Of a stretch of 64,000 nucleotides of DNA, positions 28,589-36,628 are shown in pieces (within the stretch, counting starts at the first letter, position 1; each line of letters begins with the position of its first letter). The notes under the pieces were generated by a model that worked only from the letters and a program-made list of their open reading frames with translations, was not told where the DNA came from and did not search any database. Origin of the DNA: Pseudarthrobacter sulfonivorans. GTDB taxonomy: Bacteria > Actinomycetota > Actinomycetes > Actinomycetales > Micrococcaceae. Made by a program: the position numbers and the translations under genes. The DNA is taken from NCBI RefSeq assembly GCF_014712225.1, contig NZ_JACXBW010000001.1, positions 1-64,000 on the forward strand. The letters are read 5' to 3'.

Positions 28589-28789
28589 ATGACTTCTCTT
28601 ATGGTCTCAATGATGGCTTTTGTTGCCGGCGTCAAGGATCGCTTCTCTTCTGAAAAGGGTGCAACTGCCACGGAGTACTCGCTCCTGGTGGGTCTCATCG
28701 CGCTGGTCCTGGTGGTCGGTGTCGGCTTCTTCGGCAGCAAGCTGAACGTCTGGTTCAGCACCCTCGGCGGCACAGTCGCCGGCTGGTAA
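28589..28789 (+). CDS. flp: Flp-type pilin 1
   Basis: This 66-residue prepilin has a leader ending at the Gly of SSEKG, followed by ATATEYSLLVGLIALVLVVG. The Flp hallmark Glu5-Tyr6 is present after the predicted cleavage site, and a single hydrophobic helix forms the pilus core. The short C terminus (WFSTLGGTVAGW) is hydrophobic. AAGGA precedes the ATG at 28589. It is nearly identical to pilin 2 from the cleavage site onward. It is the first gene of the pilin-tadEG operon. Confidence 0.93.
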   Translation: MTSLMVSMMAFVAGVKDRFSSEKGATATEYSLLVGLIALVLVVGVGFFGSKLNVWFSTLGGTVAGW

Positions 28790-28816
28790 CCCACTTCGCG
28801 AATAGAGGATAACAAC

Positions 28817-29017
28817 GTGAAGAGCATGCTAATAGCCATCCGAAGCCTCGAAGCCTGGCTGCAGACGGATTTCAAGTCCCAGAAGGGCGCGACGGCCACG
28901 GAGTACTCACTGCTCGTCGGACTCATCGCGCTGGTCCTGGTGGTCGGTGTCGGCTTCTTCGGCAGCTCACTGAACACCTGGTTCAGCACCCTGGGTACGA
29001 CCGTAGGCGGCTGGTAA
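28817..29017 (+). CDS. flp: Flp-type pilin 2
   Basis: This 66-residue prepilin has the same processing motif as pilin 1 (QKG, then ATATEYSLLVGLIALVLVVG) and only a few differences in the mature part (Ser-Ser-Leu-Asn-Thr instead of Ser-Lys-Leu-Asn-Val; a Thr-Thr near the end). The leader is different and longer in character. The GTG at 28817 follows AGAGGAT. It lies 27 bases after pilin 1 and is followed by a strong hairpin. The DNA encoding the helix is almost identical to pilin 1, which suggests recent duplication or gene conversion. Confidence 0.92.
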   Translation: MKSMLIAIRSLEAWLQTDFKSQKGATATEYSLLVGLIALVLVVGVGFFGSSLNTWFSTLGTTVGGW

Positions 29018-29029
29018 CACAGCTTCATC

Positions 29030-29062
29030 CGGTGTGCCGCGCTGCCACAGCGCGGCACACCG
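29030..29062 (+). terminator. hairpin between pilin 2 and tadE (A locus)
   Basis: A perfect 15-bp stem (29030-29044 with 29048-29062) with a 3-base loop is followed by ACCCTTTTCC. It is a partial terminator or mRNA-stabilising element that would keep pilin mRNA in excess. Confidence 0.75.
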
Positions 29063-29098
29063 ACCCTTTTCCACGCTGCAATTGTCCAGGGGGACCCT

Positions 29099-29512
29099 TT
29101 GAAACGCAGCCGTAAAACCACAAAGAACGGCGAACGCGGTGCCGTGGCGGTTGAGTTCGCACTGGTCGCTCCGATCCTCCTGGCGTTGGTCATGGGCATC
29201 GTCGAATTTTCGAACTACTACAACATGCAGATCTCGGTGAGCCAAGCGGCGCGCGAAGGTGCGCGGACCATGGCCATCAAAAACGACCAGGCCCTGGCGA
29301 AGGCTGCAGCCATATCGGGGGCACCAGGGATTGCCGGCGCCGGCTTCAGCGTTTCCGCGGCGAATCCCACGCCCTTCGCCTTTTCAACAGCCTCGTGTAC
29401 TGCGGGCGCAACTATGAAGGTCACCATCACGTACCAGGGAACCGCCTTAACCGGGCTATTCGGCAGCAGTTTCAAGGTCAAAGGCGAGGGGGCAATGCAA
29501 TGTGGCGGCTAA
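29099..29512 (+). CDS. tadE: TadE-family pseudopilin (A locus)
   Basis: This 137-residue minor pseudopilin has an N-terminal basic stretch, then GERGAVAVEFALVAPILLALVMGIVEF, the TadE processing and membrane motif with the conserved Glu. The C-terminal part has two cysteines (SCTAG, MQCGG). The TTG start (29099-29101) follows a G-rich site (CAGGGGG). TadE proteins are processed by the prepilin peptidase and are needed for Flp pilus assembly. Its last 13 bases overlap the tadG start. Confidence 0.9.
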   Translation: MKRSRKTTKNGERGAVAVEFALVAPILLALVMGIVEFSNYYNMQISVSQAAREGARTMAIKNDQALAKAAAISGAPGIAGAGFSVSAANPTPFAFSTASCTAGATMKVTITYQGTALTGLFGSSFKVKGEGAMQCGG

Positions 29513-30474
29513 ACCGGAAACGAGTTCGGCCGGCTGATTCAGCCGAAAGAGGAGCCGCCGGGATTACGGTCGCGGTGATGATGCTGGTGCTCATTGGTGC
29601 CGGCGCGTTGGCCGTTGACACGGGCCAGATTTACGCCGAACGCGCGCAGTTGCAGAACGGGGCCGACGCCGGGGCACTCGCGGTGGCGAAAAGTTGCAAG
29701 CCCGGCCCCTGCACGCCTTCACTCGCCGGTCCCCTGGCCAACGCCAATTCCGGGGACGGCGCAAGCGACGCCACCGTCAACCTCAGCGTTGCCGGCCAGG
29801 TGACCGTTACCACATCCACTCGCAACGGCACGTCGGCTTTCCTGTCGAAGATGTTTGCCAGCGCCCTCACGAACGCGGGTCCTGTCCGGGTCGGAGCCAC
29901 GGCAACGGCGGCCTGGGGGGCGCCGGGGTCCGGGCCGGCCGCGCTTCCACTCACCTTCGCGGCCTGCCAGTTCGATACAACCGGCGCCGTCCACACCATC
30001 CACACGCACGGAAGTGAAACCTGCGTAAGCGACAGCCCGTCCGGCGCTGTCATACCAGGCGGATTTGAATGGCTAAAGCCAGATGAGGGGCAATGCCGGT
30101 CGACGGTGTATCCCGATGATCCGGCCACGGCCGGCCTCGTTGATCCGTATGCCAAGACCGACGCCGGGCTGAACCTGCCCAACGAATGCAAATCTCTTCT
30201 GCCCGGCTTGCTGAACACCGTGATCCTGTTTCCGGTGTTCTCCTCAGCCGTAGGCACAGGAAGTAACGCCAAGTACTACATCAAGGGCTACGCAGCCTTC
30301 CTGCTCCTGGGATACAGCTTTCCCGGAGCGTCCGGCGGTGACCAAACGGACCTTGGCAGCTCGGACCGCGGGGTGCGGGGGAAGTTCGTTACCTGGGTCG
30401 CAGATCCGTCGTTGTACGGAGGCGGCGGCTACTCGGGCGGCGGAGCCACACTTCCGCCACACCTTGTCAAGTAG
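29500..30474 (+). CDS. tadG: TadG-like pilus assembly protein (A locus)
   Basis: This 324-residue protein starts with a TadE/G-like membrane segment (ERGAAGITVAVMMLVLIGAG) followed by LAVDTGQIYAERAQLQNGADAGALAVAK, the typical TadG N terminus. The extracytoplasmic part has several cysteines and the segments IPGGFEWLKPDEGQC and KYYIKGYAAFLLLGY, both conserved in the second copy. No von Willebrand A domain is visible. The ATG at 29500 overlaps tadE by 13 bases, with GAGGGGGC upstream. It may be a pilus-associated or anchoring component. Confidence 0.85.
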   Translation: MWRLNRKRVRPADSAERGAAGITVAVMMLVLIGAGALAVDTGQIYAERAQLQNGADAGALAVAKSCKPGPCTPSLAGPLANANSGDGASDATVNLSVAGQVTVTTSTRNGTSAFLSKMFASALTNAGPVRVGATATAAWGAPGSGPAALPLTFAACQFDTTGAVHTIHTHGSETCVSDSPSGAVIPGGFEWLKPDEGQCRSTVYPDDPATAGLVDPYAKTDAGLNLPNECKSLLPGLLNTVILFPVFSSAVGTGSNAKYYIKGYAAFLLLGYSFPGASGGDQTDLGSSDRGVRGKFVTWVADPSLYGGGGYSGGGATLPPHLVK

Positions 30475-30496
30475 TTCCAACTAAGGGGAAGAAAAA

Positions 30497-31294
30497 ATGA
30501 AAGCACGCCTACTGGGAGGCATCGCCGCATTGGTTGTCGCAATCGTTGGCACAGTCCTTCTATTCACGTACGTCCAGGGCGCGGACCGCCGTGCACTGGC
30601 CAACACCGAAACGGAAGACGTTTTGGTCGTCAAACAGGAAGTGCCCGCCGGTACGCCCGCGGGCCAGCTCGGCCAGTATGTCGTCAGCAAGCCTGTTCCC
30701 CGTACAGCCGTCGCCGTCGATGCCGTCGCTGACCTGGACGCTCTCGGTTCGAAGGTCACGTCGGTGGCCCTCGTCCCCGGCGAGCAGCTGCTGAACGGCC
30801 GGATGGTCGACGCGAACGCGTACCTGGGGCCGGCCCGCGTCGAGGTCCCCGCCGGACTCCAGGAGATCACTGTACGGCTTGGCATCGACCGGGTCGTCGG
30901 CGGCCGGGTGCAGGCAGGCGACACAGTGGGTGTGTTTATTTCCCTCGGGAACGCTCCCGCCGTCACGGACGCCGGCGCTCCCGCCACCGGCGGAAACGGC
31001 ACGCAGCTGACATTCCACAAAGTCCTCGTCACCGCCGTCCAGTTCAGCTCTGGTGCCGCGGCCCAGACCCAGGCCGAGGCAACGCAGACAAGCTCCCAGG
31101 GCGCGCTGAACGCGGCAAGCGAAACCAAGCCGACCACCAGCGACTCCTACCTCATCACTTTCGCCAGGAACGCCGTCGATGCTGAAAAGCTGGTGTACGC
31201 CGCCGAGTTCGGGAAGATCTACCTCTCGAAGGAGCCGGCAGACGCCACCGAGGGCACCAACGGGGTCGTCAATCAAACCAAGGTGTTCAAATGA
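30497..31294 (+). CDS. cpaB: CpaB/RcpC-like SAF-domain protein (A locus)
   Basis: This 265-residue protein has one N-terminal membrane helix (LLGGIAALVVAIVGTVLLFTY) and a SAF domain (DVLVVKQEVPAGTPAGQL; VPGEQLLNGRMV), then the RcpC-like region GLQEITVRLGIDRVVGGRVQ and GDTVGVFISL. In Gram-negative Tad systems CpaB/RcpC works with the secretin. In this presumed monoderm it may act in the wall, possibly binding peptidoglycan through SAF. It overlaps cpaE by four bases (ATGA). Confidence 0.87.
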   Translation: MKARLLGGIAALVVAIVGTVLLFTYVQGADRRALANTETEDVLVVKQEVPAGTPAGQLGQYVVSKPVPRTAVAVDAVADLDALGSKVTSVALVPGEQLLNGRMVDANAYLGPARVEVPAGLQEITVRLGIDRVVGGRVQAGDTVGVFISLGNAPAVTDAGAPATGGNGTQLTFHKVLVTAVQFSSGAAAQTQAEATQTSSQGALNAASETKPTTSDSYLITFARNAVDAEKLVYAAEFGKIYLSKEPADATEGTNGVVNQTKVFK

Positions 31295-32493
31295 GCCGCT
31301 TCATTCTTATCTCACCCTCTGCCGACTATGAGCGGAAAGTCAGGGCGTCGATCGCTCCGCTTCGTGGCTCTCTGCAGTTCTACCAGGCTGCCTACTTGCC
31401 GGAAACGCCTGACGACATTCTTCGGCAGCAGGCCGGAGAGCCCCCGGAGGTCCTGATCCTGGGGCCTGGCCTGCCACTGGATGAGGCCTTGAAGTTTGCG
31501 GCCGTCCTGGATCTTCAATACCCGGAGATCAGCATCGTTCTGGCTGCAGAGGACGACGGCGACACAGCACTGAATGCCATGCGCTCCGGCATCCGGGACA
31601 TCGTTTCTCCGGACGCCGACGCCGACGCGGTGCGGGCGCTCGTGGAAAGGGCCAGTCTCTCCGCCGCCGGCCGCCGTAGGGGCCTGGCACCGACAGCGTC
31701 GGAGGGACCCAACGCGGAGGGTGGCCGGGTCGTTGCGGTTATGTCCCCCAAGGGAGGGGTAGGCAAAACAACGATTGCCAGCAATCTGGCCATAGGCCTT
31801 GGTCAGACAGCTCCCATGAGCGTTGTCATCGTTGACCTCGACCTCCAGTTCGGTGACGTCGCCAGCGGCCTGATGCTCGAACCTGAGTTCACGATCACTG
31901 ACGCCGTAGTAGGTGCGGCCAGCCAGGACGCAATGGTCCTGAAGACCTATCTGTCCGTGCATCCGGGCAGCATCTACGCCCTCTGCGCTCCACGCAACCC
32001 CATCGACATGGACAAGATCTCCGGCGAAGACATCAGCCACCTGCTTCGTCAGTTGCGCTCGGAATTCCAGTACGTCGTTGTGGACACGGCACCGGGCCTC
32101 GGCGAACATGTCCTGGCTACGCTCGAACAGGCCACGGACGCCGTGTGGGTCTGCGGAATGGACATTCCCAGCATCCGCGGCCTGCGGACCGGATTCCAAA
32201 TCCTGTCGGAGCTCGATCTGCTGCCTGACAACCGGCACGTCGTGCTGAACATGGCCGACCGCAAGACAGGCCTGACAGTCCAGGATGTGGAGGCAACCAT
32301 CGGCGCGCCGGTGGATGTCGTTCTCCCCCGCTCGCGGACAGTTCCGTTCTCCACCAACAAGGGTGTCCCCCTGCTGCAGGACGGGAGCCGGGATGGAGTT
32401 GCGAAGGGCCTTCGCCAACTTGTCGAGCGATTCAAACCCAACTGGGAAGCACGTCCCCATAAGAAGCTGCATCGAAGGGTGGTAGTGGCGTGA
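31291..32493 (+). CDS. cpaE: CpaE/TadZ-like ATPase with pseudoreceiver (A locus)
   Basis: This 400-residue protein combines an N-terminal receiver-like domain (about 1-125) with a ParA/MinD ATPase. The deviant Walker A motif KGGVGKTT lies at about residue 154; VIVDLDLQFGDVASGL and VVVDTAPGLGE follow. At the usual phospho-Asp position the sequence reads PEVLILGPGLP, so phosphorylation is unlikely, as in other TadZ proteins. TadZ places the pilus machine in the cell. It overlaps its neighbours by four bases on both sides. Confidence 0.9.
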   Translation: MSRFILISPSADYERKVRASIAPLRGSLQFYQAAYLPETPDDILRQQAGEPPEVLILGPGLPLDEALKFAAVLDLQYPEISIVLAAEDDGDTALNAMRSGIRDIVSPDADADAVRALVERASLSAAGRRRGLAPTASEGPNAEGGRVVAVMSPKGGVGKTTIASNLAIGLGQTAPMSVVIVDLDLQFGDVASGLMLEPEFTITDAVVGAASQDAMVLKTYLSVHPGSIYALCAPRNPIDMDKISGEDISHLLRQLRSEFQYVVVDTAPGLGEHVLATLEQATDAVWVCGMDIPSIRGLRTGFQILSELDLLPDNRHVVLNMADRKTGLTVQDVEATIGAPVDVVLPRSRTVPFSTNKGVPLLQDGSRDGVAKGLRQLVERFKPNWEARPHKKLHRRVVVA

Positions 32494-33947
32494 GTCTTTC
32501 AAAGCGATTTGCGAAGTTGCGGGTGGACGACGCGGATGCCTTCGACGGCGGTGTCCCCACCGAGCTGGCCCCCACCTCGACGCTGAGCTCGATCCAGCAG
32601 CAGGTGCAGGCCGCCGAGCAGGCGTCAGCTCCAATCAGCCTGCCGGTGACCGCCGGCAACGCGAGCGAGGCGCTCTCGGCCCTCAAGGAGCGGGTAAGCC
32701 ACGCCCTCTATGAGCGTTTGGGCTCCCGGATCACGGACTCGTCCATGGAAGAATCCGAGCTGCATCAGTTTGTGAAGGACGAACTGAAGACAGTGGTGGA
32801 TGAAGAGCAGGTTCCGCTCTCGACGGGTGAACGGCAGCGCCTGACCCGCGAGATCATTGACGACGTCCTTGGCCATGGTCCCCTGCAGAGGTACCTCGAT
32901 GACCCCAGCGTTACGGAAATCATGGTCAACCGGGCGGACCAGATCTACGTTGAGCGGCACGGCCAGCTGTTTATGACCGACACCAAGTTCTCCAACGAGG
33001 AAGCGCTCCGCAAGGTCATTGAGCGGATCGTCACGCGCATCGGACGGCGGATCGACGAATCCTCGCCCCTGGTCGATGCCCGCCTGTCCGATGGCTCCCG
33101 CGTCAATGCCATCATCCCTCCTCTGGCAGTGAACGGGGCGTCGCTGACCATCCGTAAGTTCGCCCGGGAAGCCCTCACAGTCGAGAAACTGATTGGCTTT
33201 GGCAGCCTCTCGCCGGAGATGGCTGAACTCCTGAGGGCATGTGTCCTGGCAAAGATGAACATCATCGTTTCCGGCGGCACGGGCACCGGCAAGACCACCA
33301 TGCTTAATGTTCTGTCGTCCTTCATCCCCGCCTCGGACCGCATCGTGACAATCGAGGACGCCGTCGAACTGCAACTCCAGCAGGACCACGTCGTCAGGTT
33401 GGAAAGCCGTCCGGCCAACATCGAGGGCAAAGGAGAGGTCTCAATCCGCGACTTGGTGCGCAACTCACTGCGCATGCGGCCCGATCGAATCGTTGTTGGC
33501 GAGGTTCGCGGCGGCGAGTCGCTGGACATGCTCCAAGCCATGAACACTGGCCACGATGGTTCGATTTCCACCGTCCACGCGAACTCGCCTAGGGATGCCG
33601 TGGCCCGTCTGGAAACGCTGGTGCTGATGGCTGGCATGGACCTTCCGCTTCGGGCCATCCGCGAACAGATCGCGTCGGCGGTGAACCTGATCGTCCACAT
33701 TTCCCGTCTCCGGGATGGCTCCCGCAGGGTTACGCACGTCACCGAAGTACAAGGCATGGAAGGCGATATTGTGACCCTTCAGGATGCGTTTGTGTTCGAC
33801 TACTCGGCCGGCGTTGACGCCAATGGCCGGTTCCTTGGGAAGCCGATACCCACCGGTGTTCGGCCCCGCTTTACCGACAGATTTGTTGAACTGGGGATCC
33901 AGGTCTCGCCCGCGGTGTTCGGCGCCCAGCCCGCCAGGAGCCGGTGA
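32490..33947 (+). CDS. cpaF: CpaF/TadA secretion ATPase (A locus)
   Basis: This 485-residue hexameric ATPase powers Flp pilus assembly. The N-terminal part (to about 120) is variable, then DDPSVTEIMVN and DARLSDGSRVNAIIPPLAV lead to the Walker A motif GGTGTGKTT at about residues 262-270, EDAVELQLQ, and RPDRIVVGEVRGGE with the Asp/His boxes (TGHDGSISTVHANS). The GTG at 32490 overlaps the cpaE stop (GTGA). A close paralogue is encoded at 39969. Confidence 0.95.
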   Translation: MSLSKRFAKLRVDDADAFDGGVPTELAPTSTLSSIQQQVQAAEQASAPISLPVTAGNASEALSALKERVSHALYERLGSRITDSSMEESELHQFVKDELKTVVDEEQVPLSTGERQRLTREIIDDVLGHGPLQRYLDDPSVTEIMVNRADQIYVERHGQLFMTDTKFSNEEALRKVIERIVTRIGRRIDESSPLVDARLSDGSRVNAIIPPLAVNGASLTIRKFAREALTVEKLIGFGSLSPEMAELLRACVLAKMNIIVSGGTGTGKTTMLNVLSSFIPASDRIVTIEDAVELQLQQDHVVRLESRPANIEGKGEVSIRDLVRNSLRMRPDRIVVGEVRGGESLDMLQAMNTGHDGSISTVHANSPRDAVARLETLVLMAGMDLPLRAIREQIASAVNLIVHISRLRDGSRRVTHVTEVQGMEGDIVTLQDAFVFDYSAGVDANGRFLGKPIPTGVRPRFTDRFVELGIQVSPAVFGAQPARSR

Positions 33948-34903
33948 TGGAGGTTCCAGAAGTTCCGGCCAGCTTCTTTGTCGCTGGAATCCTCTTGGTG
34001 TTCACCGCCGTCGTCCTCTTGTTCGCAGTCGTTTTCAAGTCCCGGCACGTCCTACCCGTCTCACGGCGCCGCCCGGATGTGGTGGCGGCGTCCGCGTCGG
34101 GATTGACGAGGCTCACTGATTCCGCCGTGGGTGCGATCAACAAACGCCTCAAGGCGCGGAGCGGTTTCGTGGTGGATCGCGAAAAGCTGGAACGGGCAGG
34201 CCTGAAGGCTCAGCCCGCCGACTTCCTGCTGATGATGGGCGCGGGGGCGTTCGTCGGCGCGGTGGTTGGGTTCCTGCTCGGCGGGTTCCTGATCGGGATC
34301 CTCCTGTTCGCGGCAGTTCCGGTGGGGATGCTGGCGTACCTGTCCGTGCTGACGTCCCGGCGACAAAGCAAGTTTGAAGAGCAACTGCCTGACACCCTCC
34401 AGATGCTGACCGGAAGCATGCGCGCCGGGCACAGCCTCCTGCGGGCCATCGATGCATCGGCGCAGGAGTCTGATGCCCCCATGTCCGAGGAGCTCAGCCG
34501 GATCATCAATGAGACACGGATCGGGCGGGACCTGGGGGAATCCATGATCGACGTATCCCGCCGTACGGGCAGCGAGGACTTTGCCTGGATTGCCCAAGCC
34601 ATCGAAATCCACCGGGAAGTGGGCGGAGACCTTGCCGAAGTGTTGGATCACGTCGGCGAAACAATCCGTGACCGCAACCAGATCCACCGGCAGGTGAAGG
34701 CACTGAGCGCCGAAGGAAAGATGTCTGCTGGAGTACTCATGGCACTTCCGATTGTGCTCTTCTTCGCGCTGATCCTGATCAACGCCAACTACGCCAAGAC
34801 GTTCACTGCCACAGGCCCGGGCTTCCTGATGTTGGGCGCGGCCGGCGTGATGCTCACGGCTGGCGGATTCTGGCTCAAAGCCCTCATCAAGCCGAAGTAC
34901 TAG
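33947..34903 (+). CDS. tadB: TadB-like pilus assembly membrane protein (A locus)
   Basis: This 318-residue inner-membrane platform protein has the T2SSF domain (FEEQLPDTLQMLTGSMRAGH; REVGGDLAEVLDHVGETIRD). One N-terminal membrane helix, a pair near residues 90-135 and a C-terminal pair are visible. I prefer the ATG at 33947, which overlaps the cpaF stop as TGATG and has AGGAG six bases upstream; the GTG at 33944 is too close to that site. It works with TadC as the scaffold for CpaF. Confidence 0.9.
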   Translation: MEVPEVPASFFVAGILLVFTAVVLLFAVVFKSRHVLPVSRRRPDVVAASASGLTRLTDSAVGAINKRLKARSGFVVDREKLERAGLKAQPADFLLMMGAGAFVGAVVGFLLGGFLIGILLFAAVPVGMLAYLSVLTSRRQSKFEEQLPDTLQMLTGSMRAGHSLLRAIDASAQESDAPMSEELSRIINETRIGRDLGESMIDVSRRTGSEDFAWIAQAIEIHREVGGDLAEVLDHVGETIRDRNQIHRQVKALSAEGKMSAGVLMALPIVLFFALILINANYAKTFTATGPGFLMLGAAGVMLTAGGFWLKALIKPKY

Positions 34904-34912
34904 GAGGAAGAC

Positions 34913-35785
34913 ATGTCGCCCATAGCTCTTGGCGCAATGCTCGCCATCGTTGTTCCCATCTCGTTCCTGGTATTCCTGGCGTTCGGAACGGACCGGGTGG
35001 CAATCCGCAACATCCAGGCCAACCTCGGGCAACGGGCACGGGTAACCACTCACCAGAGCCTCGCCGCACAGTTCAGCGGGTTTACCCGCCGGATCACGCC
35101 GGGAAGCTACGAGGCGTGGCTGGACAAGCAACTCGCCGGCGTCGGCAGGCCCAAGGAGTGGCCCCTTGAGCGGCTTCTGGCCGTCAAACCCCTCCTCGGG
35201 TTGGGGACAGGATTTGTTGGGCTGCTGTACCTGCTGGCCGAGCCCTCCCTTGCTCGTGCCTCGATCATGGTGGGCGCCATAGCCTTCGGATACTTCGCGC
35301 CGGACCTCCTGCTGCGCAGCAACGCGCAGAAACGCAGGGATGCCATCCGGCAGGAGTTGCCCAACACCTTGGACCAGATGCTTATCTCGGTGCAGGCGGG
35401 GCTGGGCTTTGAGGCAGCGATGGCCAGGGCGGCCCAGAACGGTTCCGGCCCGCTGGCCGACGAATTCATCCGGACGCTCCAGGACATGCAGGTCGGACGG
35501 TCCCGCAAGGAAGCGTACCTGTCCATGTCCGACAGGGTAGATGTGCCGGATCTGCGGAGCTTTATCCGCTCTATCGTTCAGGCTGACGCATATGGCATTG
35601 CCATTGCGAAGGTGCTGAAGGTTCAGGCGAAGGAAATGCGCATGAAGCGCCGGCAACGTGCCGAGGAACATGCGATGAAAATCCCGGTGAAGATCCTTTT
35701 TCCCTTGATCTTCTTTATCTTCCCTACTCTGTTCATCATCCTGCTCGGTCCTGCTGTCATGAACATCATCGCGGCATTTTCCTAG
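34913..35785 (+). CDS. tadC: TadC-like pilus assembly membrane protein (A locus)
   Basis: This 290-residue protein is the second T2SSF platform component. The signature QELPNTLDQMLISVQAGLGF, the region LADEFIRTLQDMQVGRSRKEAY, and the C-terminal hydrophobic pair (ILFPLIFFIFPTLFIILLGP) are typical. The ATG follows AGGAGG. It lies nine bases after tadB and eight bases before a third pilin gene, all in one transcript. Confidence 0.91.
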   Translation: MSPIALGAMLAIVVPISFLVFLAFGTDRVAIRNIQANLGQRARVTTHQSLAAQFSGFTRRITPGSYEAWLDKQLAGVGRPKEWPLERLLAVKPLLGLGTGFVGLLYLLAEPSLARASIMVGAIAFGYFAPDLLLRSNAQKRRDAIRQELPNTLDQMLISVQAGLGFEAAMARAAQNGSGPLADEFIRTLQDMQVGRSRKEAYLSMSDRVDVPDLRSFIRSIVQADAYGIAIAKVLKVQAKEMRMKRRQRAEEHAMKIPVKILFPLIFFIFPTLFIILLGPAVMNIIAAFS

Positions 35786-35793
35786 GAGGAACC

Positions 35794-36006
35794 ATGAAAC
35801 AACTGCTACAGCTTTCTTCTCAAGCCTGGACTTGGCCTCAGCGCTTTCGAGGCGAGGAACGCGGCGCGACGGCGACCGAATACAGCATCATGGTCGGATT
35901 CATTGCCTTGATAATTGTCGCTGGAGTCGGCGCCTTCGGCCTCGCTCTCAACGGCGTCTTTACGTGGCTGGGGACCGGCATTAAGACAGCGCTCGGCATC
36001 CCCTAG
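35794..36006 (+). CDS. flp: Flp-type pilin 3
   Basis: This 70-residue prepilin sits directly after tadC with an AGGAGG at its front. The processing site is ERG, then ATATEYSIMVGFIALIIVAG, with Glu5-Tyr6 kept. The mature helix differs from pilins 1 and 2, and the C terminus is GTGIKTALGIP. The leader of about 24 residues is rich in aromatic and Gln residues. Being the last gene of the operon, it may be a minor pilin. A strong terminator follows. Confidence 0.88.
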   Translation: MKQLLQLSSQAWTWPQRFRGEERGATATEYSIMVGFIALIIVAGVGAFGLALNGVFTWLGTGIKTALGIP

Positions 36007-36060
36007 CCTCCTTCGGGCCCTTACAGCCCTTCACCCCGCGCCACCTGGCGCCCAAGTACC

Positions 36061-36093
36061 GGACCCCCTCGGAACCCAGAACCGAGGGGGTCC
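36061..36093 (+). terminator. terminator ending the first Tad locus
   Basis: A perfect 12-bp stem (36061-36072 with 36082-36093) with a 9-base loop lies 55 bases after the pilin 3 stop. It separates the two Tad loci. Confidence 0.85.
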
Positions 36094-36228
36094 GCCTGTG
36101 TGCCCGGAAGTTTTCCGATTCCAAGGTTCAGCACAGCGTGCACCAAGGAAATGCGCAGGAATGCCCCACCCGAGAAAGAGTTTGCGCAGGATGTTCGAAG
36201 ATCCAATCAACGTCGGATCAAGCGTTGC

Positions 36229-36234
36229 TAGCTT
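36229..36234 (+). promoter_or_regulatory. possible -10 of the second Tad locus
   Basis: TAGCTT lies 52 bases before the pilin 4 start, with no good -35. This gap must hold a promoter since a terminator lies upstream, but the exact site is uncertain. Confidence 0.3.
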
Positions 36235-36286
36235 CGTATCAGTGCTGGTGCAGGGCCAGCCACCCAAACTCGCTCAGGAGTCCCCC

Positions 36287-36514
36287 ATGCTTTCTCTCCA
36301 CACCAACCTCATGATCCGCCTTCGCAGCGATGAAAAAGGTGCTACCGCCGTAGAGTACGGCATCATGGTCGCGCTCATCGCCGTTGTCATCATCGTTGCC
36401 GTCACGATGCTCGGCACGACTCTCGGTGACATGTTTGGCGATGTCAAGTGTTCCATGACCGAAACCACCAACAAGGCTTGGGACGCAGCCACCGCGGCGT
36501 GCGTCGCCCCATAA
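36287..36514 (+). CDS. flp: Flp-type pilin 4 with cysteine-containing C terminus
   Basis: This 75-residue prepilin opens the second Tad locus. DEKG precedes the mature ATAVEYGIMVALIAVVIIVAV, again with Glu5-Tyr6. Unlike the other three pilins it has a longer polar C terminus with two cysteines (FGDVKCSMTETT and TAACVAP), which could form a disulfide. The ATG at 36287 has CAGGAG six bases upstream; in-frame codons further upstream lack such a site. A very strong hairpin follows the gene. Confidence 0.88.
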   Translation: MLSLHTNLMIRLRSDEKGATAVEYGIMVALIAVVIIVAVTMLGTTLGDMFGDVKCSMTETTNKAWDAATAACVAP

Positions 36515-36548
36515 GCCCCCGCTCCACCCGGGCAGATACCCCCGGCTA

Positions 36549-36598
36549 TGGATGAAGGAATGGTGGCGGCCTCCGAGCCGCCGCCATTCCTTCATCCA
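36549..36598 (+). terminator. hairpin between pilin 4 and tadE (B locus)
   Basis: A 22-bp stem (36549-36570 with 36577-36598), broken only by one G-U pair, with a 6-base loop. No U-tract follows. It occupies the same place as the 29030 hairpin in the first locus. Confidence 0.8.
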
Positions 36599-36628
36599 AA
36601 CCAGATCGTTGTACTGAAAGGTACCAGC

